From Gemmatimonadota bacterium (GTDB taxonomy: Bacteria > Latescibacterota > UBA2968 > UBA8231), in contig JABJJN010000089.1 of NCBI GenBank assembly GCA_018660835.1, forward strand, positions 62,001 through 126,000: a stretch of DNA of 64,000 nt, written 5' to 3'. The position numbers and the translations under genes were made by a program. The notes beneath the pieces are model-generated. The model saw only the letters and a list, made by a program, of their open reading frames with translations. It had not been told where the DNA came from and made no database searches. Positions 36,621 through 45,224 of the stretch are shown here, piece by piece (within the stretch, counting starts at the first letter, position 1; every line of letters starts with the position of its first letter).

Positions 36621-37064
36621 ATGCCCTTGCTCAATGTGGGAGACACGGCACCGGCTTTTTCCGTGCAGAACCAGGATGGCGAAATCGTCACCTTGGATCA
36701 GTATCGGGGCAAGTCGGTTGTGCTGTGGTGGTATCCAAAAGCCGATACACCTGGCTGAACGGTTGAAGGCAACGGATTCCGTGATCGAATCCAAGAGTTC
36801 AACAGTCGTAATGCAGTCATCCTCGGGATCAGTTGTGATGCTCTCGAGGCGAACAAAGCATTCAAGGAGAAGTTCGACTTCCCCTATGATCTGCTCTGTG
36901 ATACCGACAAGAGTGTCAGCGTTGCCTACGGAGCGTCACCAGACGCCTCGACCAACGCATCGCGCATCAGCTACATCATCGATGCTGATGGCAAGATCGC
37001 CAAGGTGTACGAGACGGTAAAGCCGGCCGATCATCCTGACGAGGTCCTCGCCGACCTCGGCTAG
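36621..37064 (+). CDS. Bcp-type peroxiredoxin, predicted selenoprotein (UGA = Sec at codon 46)
   Basis: An alkyl hydroperoxide/thiol peroxidase of 147 residues in which the peroxidatic residue is encoded by TGA (36756-36758). Translation gives VGDTAPAFSVQNQDGE, then VVLWWYPKADTPG-U-T and EGNGFRD, aligning exactly with the Bcp motif YPKAxTPGCT. After the TGA, 101 further family-like codons follow without a stop (VILGISCDALEANKAF, ISYIIDADGKI) to a double TAG. The usual Bcp resolving cysteine five residues on is Asn, so this is a 1-Sec type unless Cys in GISCD or LLCDTD resolves it. AAGGAG lies nine bases before the ATG, and a SECIS-like hairpin follows the TGA. Neighbours end normally at TGA, so global recoding is unlikely. 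A nonsense mutation is the main alternative. Confidence 0.88.
36762..36803 (+). promoter_or_regulatory. Candidate bacterial SECIS element in the peroxiredoxin gene
   Basis: The outer stem GTTGAA/TTCAAC (36762-36767 with 36798-36803) encloses an internal loop and an inner stem GGATTC/GAATCC (36774-36779 with 36787-36792), both perfect. The apical loop is CGUGAUC with G at its second position, and 21 bases separate the UGA from the loop. This meets the published bacterial SECIS pattern: UGA-to-loop distance about 16-37 nt and G in the first two loop positions. Confidence 0.75.
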
Positions 37065-37073
37065 TAGCAGAAC

Positions 37074-37112
37074 CGGGGCGGGTGACAAAAGTCGCTCGCC
37101 CCGTTTCATTTT
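37074..37112 (+). terminator. Rho-independent terminator after the peroxiredoxin gene
   Basis: A 13-pair stem (37074-37086 with 37091-37103, two G-U pairs) with an AAAA loop is followed by TTTCATTTT. It starts ten bases after the stop codon and lies just upstream of the next co-directional gene. Confidence 0.9.
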
Positions 37113-37137
37113 CAGACTCCCACGAGCGGAAGCCTCC

Positions 37138-38142
37138 ATGACACAGATCACGTCCACCGTCGATTTTGACCAGGACGGCAAACAAGTCGGTTGGCTCCGA
37201 GTGCCACACTCAGTGACACGCAGCGCCTACGGCGTCCTGCCCATTCCTGTCGCCGTCTTGCGTAATGGCGATGGTGCAAAGCTAATGCTCAGTGCCGGCA
37301 ACCACGGAGACGAATACGAGGGCCAGGTCGTGCTGACACGGCTGATTCAGCAACTCGAAGCCAGCGACATCCGCGGCACCCTCATCATCCTGCCTGCACT
37401 GAATCTTCCCGCCGTCCTCGCCGCTACACGCGTGAGTCCCCTGGACACTGGCAACCTGAATCGCGTCTTCCCCGGAGATCCCAATGGTGGACCCACGTGG
37501 AAGATCGCCGACTACATCGAGCACACGCTGATGCCAAAGGTCGACGTCGTCGCCGACTTTCACGGCGGTGGTGCCTCCCTCGACTACCGGCCCCACGCCA
37601 GCACCCACTACAGCCCGGATGCCTCCGACGAACACAAGAAGAAGAGCTTGGAGATTGTCACGAAGCTGGGCGTACCCCACGTGATGGTCTTCGAGCGCCG
37701 CAACAAGACCGAGGGCTTCCCCGATGCCGCCATCCGTCAGGGCGTGATCTCCATCGGTGGCGAATACGGTGGTACAGGGTCGGTCTTTCGCCCGGGCGTG
37801 CAACTCGTGCAGACCGCCGTCGAACGCCTGCTCGCGGTCCTCGGTATCAAGGGAGAGCTACCAGCGAATCTGCCCGAACCGCAGCTCCTGCACATCCCGG
37901 TACCCAAGAGCCACGTGTACGCACCGGAGCCAGGTGTCTTCGAACCAGCCACGGAACTGGGAGATGCGGTGCGCGAAGGTGATCTGTGTGGCCACGTGTT
38001 ATTTCCGGAGAATCCGACGCGCGAACCCGTGCCCGTCACCTTCAGCACCTATGGCGACGTCGTCTGCAAGCGCCACCCGGGTCGAGTGGAAGCCGGTGAC
38101 TGCGTCGCTCACCTCGCCGCTCCGTGGCCGCAGGGCGGTTAG
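37138..38142 (+). CDS. Succinylglutamate desuccinylase/aspartoacylase family zinc deacylase
   Basis: A 334-residue zinc amidohydrolase of the carboxypeptidase-like M14 fold. Zinc ligands are His and Glu in SAGNHGDEYEGQ and His in VVADFHGGGAS. Arg-Asn in GNLNRVFPGDPNG binds the acyl carboxylate, and the catalytic Glu is in SIGGEYGGTG. The C-terminal half is the beta domain common to the AstE/AspA family. The wording and size are closest to the DoeB-like branch that removes an acyl group from N-acyl diaminobutyrate or related amino acids (family knowledge; the substrate here is unproven). It precedes, convergently, a TauD-like oxygenase. Confidence 0.85.
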   Translation: MTQITSTVDFDQDGKQVGWLRVPHSVTRSAYGVLPIPVAVLRNGDGAKLMLSAGNHGDEYEGQVVLTRLIQQLEASDIRGTLIILPALNLPAVLAATRVSPLDTGNLNRVFPGDPNGGPTWKIADYIEHTLMPKVDVVADFHGGGASLDYRPHASTHYSPDASDEHKKKSLEIVTKLGVPHVMVFERRNKTEGFPDAAIRQGVISIGGEYGGTGSVFRPGVQLVQTAVERLLAVLGIKGELPANLPEPQLLHIPVPKSHVYAPEPGVFEPATELGDAVREGDLCGHVLFPENPTREPVPVTFSTYGDVVCKRHPGRVEAGDCVAHLAAPWPQGG

Positions 38143-38192
38143 TCACATCTCACTACCTGAGCCTCCTGCTCAACCGTGACTCAGCAACCCGC

Positions 38193-39122
38193 TCATCGAC
38201 TCAACCACAGGCGCACATAGTGGCGCCGATCCTCCATCGTCGGATGGTCATCAAAGGCCGTGCGATTGTGCAGGATCCAGCGATTGTTCGTGAACAACAT
38301 CTGCCCCGGCAGCAGATCAAACTCCACCATCAGATCCTGGCGCTGCAGCTGGGACTCCACTGCCGCCAGCGCCACCGACTGCGCCTCGGTCAGGGGCGTC
38401 TGAGCTTTCTCGTGACCCACCTCGATGTAGTACGCCATGTAGCGCATGATCAACTCGTCGCCATCACGCGCAAACAGATGGTGCGGCGCGAAGGGAGATT
38501 CGTCGGGCCCGTGCTGTGACCGCCGATCGAACAGAAACTCGCCATACAGTGTTTCCATGTCGGCGCCCTGCCGACACAATTCATTGTGCACCGTGCAGCC
38601 ACTGATCAACTGACTGCGCCCACCGGACTTCGACGTACGCTGACACAACAGACCGATCACATCGGGCAGCGCTGGATTGAAGGCATTGTCTGTGTGGAAG
38701 GTGCTCTCCGCATTGGTCACCGAAAACCGCGCACCGCCCGTGACGGACTGCCCCGTGTCACGCACATCGTAGAGCAGCGTCCCCTCGACATTCTGGGCAA
38801 AGGGTGCGCCAAGCAGTTGTCCCAACGCCCAATACGCAGTCACCGCACCGGCACGAGAAAAGCGCGCCTCTCCGAGCCCCTCGATGAGGACAAAGCCCCG
38901 CCCAGCCTCGATCTGCTCCCGTAGCGGCGTCACCTGCTGCGCACAGTTCGGCATCGCCGCCGCATCGATACGCGAATCCGTTACACCATCCGGATCTGTC
39001 GCCGCAACGAAAACCTCCAATTCTACCAACGCCGCGTCTGTCAGTTTCGTCAGCCACCGCTTAGGCCCGTCGACACTTTCCGCCGACCAGGCCCGTGCAC
39101 CACCCACCTGTTCGTATTTCAT
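38193..39122 (-). CDS. TauD/TfdA family Fe(II)/2-oxoglutarate oxygenase
   Basis: A predicted cytosolic hydroxylase of 309 residues. The facial triad is His143 and Asp145 in STFHTDNAF and the distal His285 in RWILHNRTAF, and the C-terminal RRHYVRLWL provides the 2-oxoglutarate-binding arginine. GGRSQLISGCTVHNEL matches the TauD-like core. The product belongs to the clavaminate-synthase-like branch rather than taurine dioxygenase itself, so the substrate is open. The start at ATG 39122 has AGGGA ten bases upstream; a TTG start at 39176 is less likely. Confidence 0.88.
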   Translation of the reverse strand: MKYEQVGGARAWSAESVDGPKRWLTKLTDAALVELEVFVAATDPDGVTDSRIDAAAMPNCAQQVTPLREQIEAGRGFVLIEGLGEARFSRAGAVTAYWALGQLLGAPFAQNVEGTLLYDVRDTGQSVTGGARFSVTNAESTFHTDNAFNPALPDVIGLLCQRTSKSGGRSQLISGCTVHNELCRQGADMETLYGEFLFDRRSQHGPDESPFAPHHLFARDGDELIMRYMAYYIEVGHEKAQTPLTEAQSVALAAVESQLQRQDLMVEFDLLPGQMLFTNNRWILHNRTAFDDHPTMEDRRHYVRLWLSR

Positions 39123-39527
39123 CGTCAAAGTGTCCCTGCCTGAAGCGGGTGAATCGAACTCGAGAGCATGTGCCAACAGCGATGATCGTCGCTTATCGAT
39201 GATCTGATACCAACTCGTCTCTGCTCCGGATTCCTGATCTGCTCCGGGTACCCTGAAAGATCTGCTCTGATGCTTGAAATCATAACCAATTGAGGCGATT
39301 CGTAGCGCCGCCGAAGATCTCCGTCGCCTGATAAATATGGTCCTAAGTTTAGTATTTTCAATAGAATATACATTCTTGACTTGTCTACTGATCTTCGCGA
39401 ATTCGCACGTTGTATGCGCCTACAGATTTTTGTCCCCCGGCGAATGGGGATGGGTTACGTCTGGACCCTATCATACACCGCAGCATTTTGCCGTGTACCT
39501 CACGTCCACAGACAACCGGAGACCACT
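39123..39527. other. Divergent intergenic region, AT-rich core
   Basis: About 405 bases between divergent genes. The central part (about 39320-39385) is clearly richer in A and T than its surroundings (stretches such as ATAAATATGG and TCAATAGAATATACATTC), as expected where divergent promoters lie. TTGACT at 39376 is a possible -35 for the cupin gene, but no matching -10 is convincing. No gene is supported. Confidence 0.45.
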
Positions 39528-40004
39528 ATGCATTGTCGCATCGCCGACACTGAAGAAGATCCCTTCAACTCACCCAAGGGAGACTTCGGCGCTGTCTTTC
39601 GCGAGATGTTCACCGTCGAAAAGACGAAGTGTCCTTTCGATCTTGAACATGTCACCATGCCCCCGGGCAAGAAGAACTTCCCCTTCCATTCCCACGGCGC
39701 CTTGTGGGAGATGTACTACGTCATCTCCGGATCGGCGAAGATGCGCACCGACGAAGAAACCGTCGAACTCAACGTCGGCGATGGCTACCTGTGTCGCCCT
39801 GGCCTGGCGCATCAGATCATCAATGACTCGGAGCAGGACTTCGTCTACCTCGTCATCTCCAATGATCCACCCTATGATGCCTGTTATTACCCCGACAGTG
39901 GCAAGCTACTGCCGCGTGGCCAGAAATTGTGGGATCCCATGCCTGAGAAGCAGGTCTTCTGGCAGCCGAACGAGCCAGCCACCTATTTCACCGGCGAGGA
40001 GTAG
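39528..40004 (+). CDS. Cupin domain protein
   Basis: A 158-residue single-cupin protein. Motif 1 is FPFHSHGALWEMYYVISGSAKM (two His and one Glu as metal ligands, at about residues 52-60) and motif 2 is GDGYLCRPGLAHQIIN (His ligand). The ending (YDACYYPDSGKLLPRGQ) is seen in sugar- or acid-binding cupins of unknown role. The start at 39528 has GGAG six bases upstream; the frame is open upstream, but that part lacks family character. It is followed after 34 bases by a PhyH gene, probably in one transcript. Confidence 0.85.
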   Translation: MHCRIADTEEDPFNSPKGDFGAVFREMFTVEKTKCPFDLEHVTMPPGKKNFPFHSHGALWEMYYVISGSAKMRTDEETVELNVGDGYLCRPGLAHQIINDSEQDFVYLVISNDPPYDACYYPDSGKLLPRGQKLWDPMPEKQVFWQPNEPATYFTGEE

Positions 40005-40038
40005 GCCCAAATGAGGAGACACAGATGAGGAGACGCCC

Positions 40039-40836
40039 ATGAGTGTCAGTGCCGAACAGCGACAGCAACTCGAAGAGGTCGGCTACTTCATCGTCAGAGG
40101 ACTCGTGGACGTCAACAAGACTGAAGCGATCCGCCAGGCGCTGATGGACAAGGCGCGCGACGTTGCTGAGTCCGGTGACTACAACCGCGACAAACTCCTC
40201 GAAACAGTAGCCAAAGATTCACCTGAGGGCGTTCCCCTGCACGAGCGTTTTCGCAAGCTGAACAACCTCGATCTGCTGCCAACACTGTGGGAAAACTGGT
40301 ATGCCGGGCCCAGCGTCCTGGGAGTTGTGAGGGACCTGATCGGCCCGGACATCCTACGCAAATACTCCTCGGCATTCCTCAAGCCCGCGCGGATCGGTGG
40401 CGCCACCCCCTGGCATCAGGACATCGGCTTGTGGCGCGACGAAAATCACGACGCCGCCAATGCCTGGATGGCCATCGACCGATCCACTGTGGAGAATGGC
40501 TGCCTGCAATTTGTGCCGCGGTCACATCGGGGACCGGTGGTGGAACACGTCGAATACGACGACTCCATCCACGCCGAACTACCACGCGATCAGTGTGAGA
40601 ATCTCGATGTCGAGTATATCGAACTCGAACCGGGAGACACCGTGTTCTGGCACAGCAATCTCTGGCACGCCTCCGCGCCAAACACATCGGACCAGGGTCG
40701 CATCGGTGTCGCCGCTGTATGGGTAAATCCAGCACAGATCAGTCAACTCACTCACGCCAGGCGCCTGCGCTGGGCCATGCGACGGGGCGAGATCTTCTCA
40801 CATCCCGCGCCGGAGTTGATCGTCACGACGGACTGA
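40039..40836 (+). CDS. PhyH family Fe(II)/2-oxoglutarate oxygenase, third copy
   Basis: A 265-residue enzyme. The iron ligands are His126 and Asp128 (TPWHQDIGLW) and the distal His210 (NLWHASAPN), with Arg221 in QGRIGVAAVW anchoring 2-oxoglutarate. GYFIVRGLVDVNKTEAIRQA is the usual N-terminal PhyH start, and GCLQFVPRSHRGPV is the core turn. An upstream near-duplicate of the leader (ATGAGGAGACACAG, ATGAGGAGACGCCC at 40010-40037) gives two GAGGAG motifs; only the second precedes ATG 40039 at workable spacing. Co-transcription with the cupin suggests a small-molecule pathway. Confidence 0.9.
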   Translation: MSVSAEQRQQLEEVGYFIVRGLVDVNKTEAIRQALMDKARDVAESGDYNRDKLLETVAKDSPEGVPLHERFRKLNNLDLLPTLWENWYAGPSVLGVVRDLIGPDILRKYSSAFLKPARIGGATPWHQDIGLWRDENHDAANAWMAIDRSTVENGCLQFVPRSHRGPVVEHVEYDDSIHAELPRDQCENLDVEYIELEPGDTVFWHSNLWHASAPNTSDQGRIGVAAVWVNPAQISQLTHARRLRWAMRRGEIFSHPAPELIVTTD

Positions 40837-40884
40837 TCAGGCCAGATGGGACTGACCACCGAAACTGTCCGCTGCTGCCCAGGA

Positions 40885-41694
40885 TCACACGCTGAGTTCC
40901 GGACCCCAGTGTGCAGCGAATTCCTCGAAGTCGTTGTCGGAAAGATTGATGAGATTCGATCCATCTACGTCGATCCGATGCAGCTGGGGTTTCCCATCGA
41001 CCTGGCCCGCAAAAACCAGCTGCGACGCATCGGGAGAGAAACTCCCCTGGGTCGCTACCAGTCCTAGCGGACTGACTCGACGAGATTCGGTGCCATCTGC
41101 GCGCATTACGAAGATGCCATTCTCACCGTCACGCTGCGATGTGAAAGCGATCCACTGGCCATCAGGCGAGAACGCAGGATCATCACCGCCGGCAGCCGTT
41201 GCCTCAAGGGGCCGCTGGTTGGTGCCATCCGGATCCATCACGTATAGCCGCCGATGATTGTCTCGGTCCGTCGTAAACACGATCCGTGATCCATCCGGAT
41301 CATACGCCGACTCGACTTCAAAGGATGGGTGGTTGCTCAGCGGCCGCTGGTTCGCGCCATCGCGATCCATCGCATGAATGTCGGCTTGCCCGACGCGATC
41401 ACTGGCAAACAGAATCGTCTGCCCATCCCAGGAAAAGTGCGGTCGCAGATCAGGCAGATCGTTTTCTGTGATCCGCGTCTGCGAGCCACCGTCAGGATCC
41501 ATCAGATAGATCTCGCCCTTGCCATGTCGACGCGAGCAGAATGCGATCATACCGTCAGGCGACCAGGCAGGATGATCCTCTTCCCAGTCCGGTGTGCTCG
41601 TCAGATTGCGCCGATCCGATCCATCCGGCGCCATCGTCCAGATATCCATTTCGCCATCCTCTGTACTGACGAAGACGATTCCTGATGTTGTCAT
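40885..41694 (-). CDS. TolB-like beta-propeller (WD40-like/PD40) protein
   Basis: A 269-residue soluble protein built from about six TolB-type repeats, each with a pattern like DGSDRRNLTSTPDWEEDHPAWSPDG (for example MDPDGGSQTRITENDLPD, MDRDGANQRPLSNHPSF, MDPDGTNQRPLEATAAGGDDPAFSPDG). There is no signal peptide, unlike TolB itself, so it is probably cytoplasmic. The repeats resemble those of periplasmic propellers that bind protein or sugar, but no function can be given. Only a weak SD precedes ATG 41694. It lies convergent to the PhyH gene. Confidence 0.8.
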   Translation of the reverse strand: MTTSGIVFVSTEDGEMDIWTMAPDGSDRRNLTSTPDWEEDHPAWSPDGMIAFCSRRHGKGEIYLMDPDGGSQTRITENDLPDLRPHFSWDGQTILFASDRVGQADIHAMDRDGANQRPLSNHPSFEVESAYDPDGSRIVFTTDRDNHRRLYVMDPDGTNQRPLEATAAGGDDPAFSPDGQWIAFTSQRDGENGIFVMRADGTESRRVSPLGLVATQGSFSPDASQLVFAGQVDGKPQLHRIDVDGSNLINLSDNDFEEFAAHWGPELSV

Positions 41695-41900
41695 GCTTGT
41701 CTTGTTCCCTCAGGGGCCACTTCGGGCATTGGGTGCATTTGTCAGTCACCTCCGCAACTTAGGCACGGCAGGGACTCACGCCGAGTCAGTCACCTGACTG
41801 GCATCGCTCCACGATGATCGAATTCGCCATCCGGTCGCATTTGACGCCGCATCCCGAACACTGGAGGATGACATGAGACGGCGACCAACATCTAGCTGCC

Positions 41901-43988
41901 GTGCGCCGATCGCTGACCGAAGGACCAGACGGGAAGCTCACAGTGACGGACCCTTCAGACCACATCCGCAAACTCGCGGCGATCATGTTCACCGACATCG
42001 TCGGGTACAGTGCCCTGACTCAGCGGGACGAGACGCTGGCCCTGGAACTGTTGGAGGAACACCGACAGCTGCTGCGCCCCCTTTTCGATCAGTACCATGG
42101 CAATGAGATCAAGACCATCGGCGATGCCTTCCTGGTGGAGTTTGCCAGCGCCGTGGAGGCGACGCGCTGTGCCATCGATATGCAGACGATTCTCACGTCC
42201 CACACTTCAGTGGTAAAGCCAGAGCGACGCATGCAGGTGCGAATCGGACTGCACGTTGGGGACGTGGTGATGAAGGAAGGCGACGTACTGGGTGACGGGG
42301 TCAATATCGCCGCGCGCATCGAACCCCTGGCCCCCCCGGGGGGGATCTGTGTTTCGGAAGACGTTGCGCGCCAGATCGACAACAAGATCGAGTTGCCCCT
42401 GGAACGACTGGCGGCAAAGGAACTGAAAAACATCAAGACGCCGGTGGCCGTCTACCGCATCGTTCTTCCCTGGGAGAAGAAAGCCGGCCTCCTGCTGCGG
42501 GTGCGCCGGTCCTTGCGCAAGCCATTCAGTGCCCGCCTGGCTCGGACAGGGGTGATGGCCCTCCTCATCGCTGCGGCCGCCGGTTGGTGGTGGAAGAGCC
42601 ATTCAGTGCCCACTATCCAGCCAGGGCAGATCACGCACCTGGCGGTGTTGCCCTTTGCCAACCTGATGAGCGACCCGGACCAGGAGTACTTCGTCGACGG
42701 GTTTCATGATGCGCTGCTCACGGAATTGTCCAAGTTGCGAACGATGACGGTCATCTCCCGGCAGTCGGTCATACGATACAAGGGATCGGACAAGTCGCTC
42801 CCGGAGATTGCCAGCGAGTTGCAGGCACACGCCCTGATTGAAGGCTCCGTGCTGCGCGCCGGTGATGACGTGCGCATAAACGTCCAGCTTATCGAAGCGG
42901 CAGCTGACCGGCACCTTTGGGCAGGGGTGTTTGACCGCAAACTGGGAAACGTGCTCGCCCTGCACAGTGATGTGGTTCGCGCCATCGCCGGACAGGTCAA
43001 AGTCACGCTTTCCCCGGAGCAGGAGTCCCGGTTGGCCAACACTCGCATGGTTAATCCCGAGACGTACGAGGCGTACCTCAAGGGAATGTTCCACATGAGC
43101 AAATACACGAAGGAAGGCTTCGAAAAGGGCCTGGCATACCTCAATGAGGCACTCGAAAATGATCCAGATGATCCCCTGGCGTATGCCGGATTGGCGCTGG
43201 CTTACGTCCAGATCGCTCACAGCCCCGAGCCAACGCCCGATGCCCTGGTCCGGGCCAGGGCACTAGCTCTCAAGGCGCTGGAACTGGACGACACACTCGC
43301 CGAGGCTCATGCCGCTCTGGCAGAGGTCAGACTCTATCTGGAACATGACTGGGCGGGTGCAAAGCAGGAGTTCCGCCGTGCCCTGGAACTGAACCCCAGC
43401 CTGGCCAAGACTCGGGGTCACCATGCCTGGTATCTCGCATTGATGGGACACCAGGCAGAAACCATCGAAGAAATAGAACGAGCCCAGGAATTCCATCCGC
43501 TGTCGCCCCTGATGTCTGCCTGGCGAGGATGGCAGCATTGGTGGTTCGGCCAACACGAGGAGGCGATCAGTGCCGTCCAGCGATCGCTCGAGCTGCGACC
43601 CAACTTCACGGTCGGTCTCTATGTTCTGGGAACTGTTTATGCACAGCAGGGGAGATTCGAGGAAGCGATTGCGGCACATCGGAAGTTGGCTGAGCTCAGT
43701 CGGAAATGGGCATGGGCTCTCGGACACACCCTTGCGCTGGTTGGGAGAAAGGATGAGGCGCGGCTGATCCTCGCACAGATGAAAGGGCGGGGCTCGACCA
43801 ATCACTGGGGCATGGCAGAAATCCACACAGCTCTGGGGGAAAGGGATGAGGCATTCCGCTTGCTGGAGAGGGCCCGCGAGTTCCCCCATGTCTGGATCGC
43901 TTGGGCCGAGTGGAATCCTCACTTTGAGCCATTGCGTTCAGACCCGCGCTTCGAAAATCTGGTACGTCGTTTGGCGCTACCGGACTGA
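41901..43988 (+). CDS. Class III adenylate/guanylate cyclase with TolB-N-like and TPR domains
   Basis: A 695-residue signalling protein. The order is: an N-terminal class III cyclase domain (about 25-190) with metal-binding Asp in AIMFTDIVGYSAL and GDAFLVEF; a single membrane helix (about 214-230); a TolB-N-type domain (about 240-360, LAVLPFANLMSD then SLPEIASELQAHALIEGSV); and a TPR array (about 390-660). This is the common CadC-like TPR-cyclase layout, but without a DNA-binding domain. The start is uncertain. GTG 41901 is the longest in-frame start, GTG 41943 is possible, and a perfect GGAGG-ATG at 41873 is out of frame by one base (see finding). Confidence 0.85.
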   Translation: MRRSLTEGPDGKLTVTDPSDHIRKLAAIMFTDIVGYSALTQRDETLALELLEEHRQLLRPLFDQYHGNEIKTIGDAFLVEFASAVEATRCAIDMQTILTSHTSVVKPERRMQVRIGLHVGDVVMKEGDVLGDGVNIAARIEPLAPPGGICVSEDVARQIDNKIELPLERLAAKELKNIKTPVAVYRIVLPWEKKAGLLLRVRRSLRKPFSARLARTGVMALLIAAAAGWWWKSHSVPTIQPGQITHLAVLPFANLMSDPDQEYFVDGFHDALLTELSKLRTMTVISRQSVIRYKGSDKSLPEIASELQAHALIEGSVLRAGDDVRINVQLIEAAADRHLWAGVFDRKLGNVLALHSDVVRAIAGQVKVTLSPEQESRLANTRMVNPETYEAYLKGMFHMSKYTKEGFEKGLAYLNEALENDPDDPLAYAGLALAYVQIAHSPEPTPDALVRARALALKALELDDTLAEAHAALAEVRLYLEHDWAGAKQEFRRALELNPSLAKTRGHHAWYLALMGHQAETIEEIERAQEFHPLSPLMSAWRGWQHWWFGQHEEAISAVQRSLELRPNFTVGLYVLGTVYAQQGRFEEAIAAHRKLAELSRKWAWALGHTLALVGRKDEARLILAQMKGRGSTNHWGMAEIHTALGERDEAFRLLERAREFPHVWIAWAEWNPHFEPLRSDPRFENLVRRLALPD

Positions 43989-43991
43989 GTG

Positions 43992-44027
43992 ACGTCGCGC
44001 GCACCAAGGATAACAATCCTGCGACGT
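43992..44027 (+). terminator. Possible terminator hairpin after the cyclase gene
   Basis: ACGTCGC (43992-43998) pairs with GCGACGT (44021-44027), and an inner AGGAT pairs with ATCCT (44007-44011 with 44016-44020), starting four bases after the stop. An eight-base bulge separates the two stems, and no T run follows, so termination is only a guess. Confidence 0.4.
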
Positions 44028-44419
44028 AGCAGTTCAGCTCGATCTCTTCAGGACCTGACCCTCATCCTGCGGATCTCCGGCGATGACATCCCCGCAACAC
44101 TGGAGCACATCCGAGAGACAGGAAGAGAGTTTGTCCCCGACCTGCCGATCCACATCAGCTTCATGGATGACCGGATCGACAACATGTATCGCAGCGAAAT
44201 CCTGCTGGCCCGACTCATCGAGATGTTCTGCGGCCTCGCCGTCCTGATCGCCGCCATTGGCCTGATCGGCTGCAGGGTTTCGCCTTCCGCATTACTCTCG
44301 GACCGGTGCCCTTCATCCTGTCGGGTGTACTAACCCTCGTCATCGCCTGCGGCTCGGCGGCCTACTCGTCCTACAGAGCAGCCACCATGAATCCTGTGGA
44401 GGCTCTGCGAAGTGAGTGA
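44028..44419 (+). pseudogene. Remnant of an ABC transporter permease (FtsX/MacB type) with internal deletion
   Basis: Reading frame one holds a clear piece of the extracellular-to-membrane part of an FtsX/MacB permease: GREFVPDLPIHISFMDDRID, MYRSEILLARLIEMFCGLAV and LIAAIGLIGC, the last being the third-from-end membrane helix. The sequence then jumps frame, near 44270-44285, into the final helix and C-terminus (PVPFILSGVLTLVIACGSAA, then ATMNPVEALRSE and a stop at 44419). The conserved segment between these (RTKEIGIRKVLGA-like region and helix two) and the whole N-terminal half are absent. The gene is therefore a decayed C-terminal fragment with a deletion, not a functional transporter. Confidence 0.8.
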
Positions 44420-44440
44420 CCAGGAACTAGCCGCACTTGT

Positions 44441-45022
44441 TCAATCAGCGGCACAGGTCCTCCCTATCCTCGATGGCAGATACCTTGGCACCTCATCACA
44501 GTAATGCTCGTACTCTGATCGGAAGATCCGTCCCAGGTGTTCTTCCTCGGTCCGTACCATCATGTGCGCCATCGCGCCGTATACCAGAACCCATCCCACG
44601 CTAATCGGAGAGGGCCATAAGAGCGCAAGTCCGATGATCACGAGGCCGTATGCCACAAGCTGAGGATTCCTGCTGAATCGATAGAAGCCTGAACGATTCA
44701 GGTTTCCCGTCTGCTCACCCAAGGCTTTCGAGAATCCCAGACTGATCATTGACCAGAGTGTGACCACTGCGCCAATAGCAAGGATGGCGAAGCCAATGAC
44801 ACTATGGAATTCGCGGTCCGGGAGAGATGGAAGAGTTGGCCATCTTGCAGGAAGGAAGGTGTAGGAGAGATTGGCATGAAGAGCAAATACAATACACTCG
44901 AGTGATGCTGAGAATGCAGAGAGCCTACCTCGTCCTTCGTAGTCCCTTCTGACCTGAACTCTGAAGACCAGATAGCTGAACAGAACCACAAGGGATGACA
45001 GAATCAGGTATGTACCGCTCAT
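44441..45022 (-). CDS. Isoprenylcysteine carboxyl methyltransferase-like membrane protein
   Basis: A 193-residue membrane protein with about four helices and the C-terminal methyltransferase motif of the ICMT/phospholipid methyltransferase family: GFYRFSRNPQLVAYGLVIIG (the RHPxYxG-type signature, here RNPQLVAYG), AHMMVRTEEEHLGRIFRSEY and YCDEVPRYLP. These bind SAM and a lipophilic substrate; bacterial substrates are mostly unknown. GAGGA lies six bases before ATG 45022. It looks complete. Base composition in this stretch (44.4-45.6 kb) is less GC-rich than on either side. Confidence 0.85.
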   Translation of the reverse strand: MSGTYLILSSLVVLFSYLVFRVQVRRDYEGRGRLSAFSASLECIVFALHANLSYTFLPARWPTLPSLPDREFHSVIGFAILAIGAVVTLWSMISLGFSKALGEQTGNLNRSGFYRFSRNPQLVAYGLVIIGLALLWPSPISVGWVLVYGAMAHMMVRTEEEHLGRIFRSEYEHYCDEVPRYLPSRIGRTCAAD

Positions 45023-45187
45023 GAGACATCCTCATCTTCGATCTACATCAGCAATCCATATCAGTTGGTGGATGCCAGCAGCCATGCCTGCCAATCCTGA
45101 GCCACTTCATCGAACTCGACCCCGTAGATCTCTTTCGAAGACTATGCGGACTTGAGTGGACTTCATTGGCCAGGTGGTGGAGCTCCT

Positions 45188-45211
45188 ACACACACAATTC
45201 ATTGTGTGTGT
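45188..45211. repeat. Perfect 11-base inverted repeat
   Basis: ACACACACAAT (45188-45198) and its exact complement ATTGTGTGTGT (45201-45211) are separated by two bases. It lies between two minus-strand genes, just 3' of the small membrane protein gene, where it could be a terminator-like or mRNA-stabilising hairpin. Confidence 0.6.
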
Positions 45212-45224
45212 CCCACACTTCCCG

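Noticed and set aside
36448..37020. Open frame overlapping the peroxiredoxin gene
   Set aside because: Different frame; composition dominated by Ser/Arg and no family match, whereas the Sec frame gives a clean Bcp sequence.
39376..39404. Sigma-70 promoter at TTGACT before the cupin gene
   Set aside because: The hexamer 17 bases downstream (GAATTC) is a poor -10 match.
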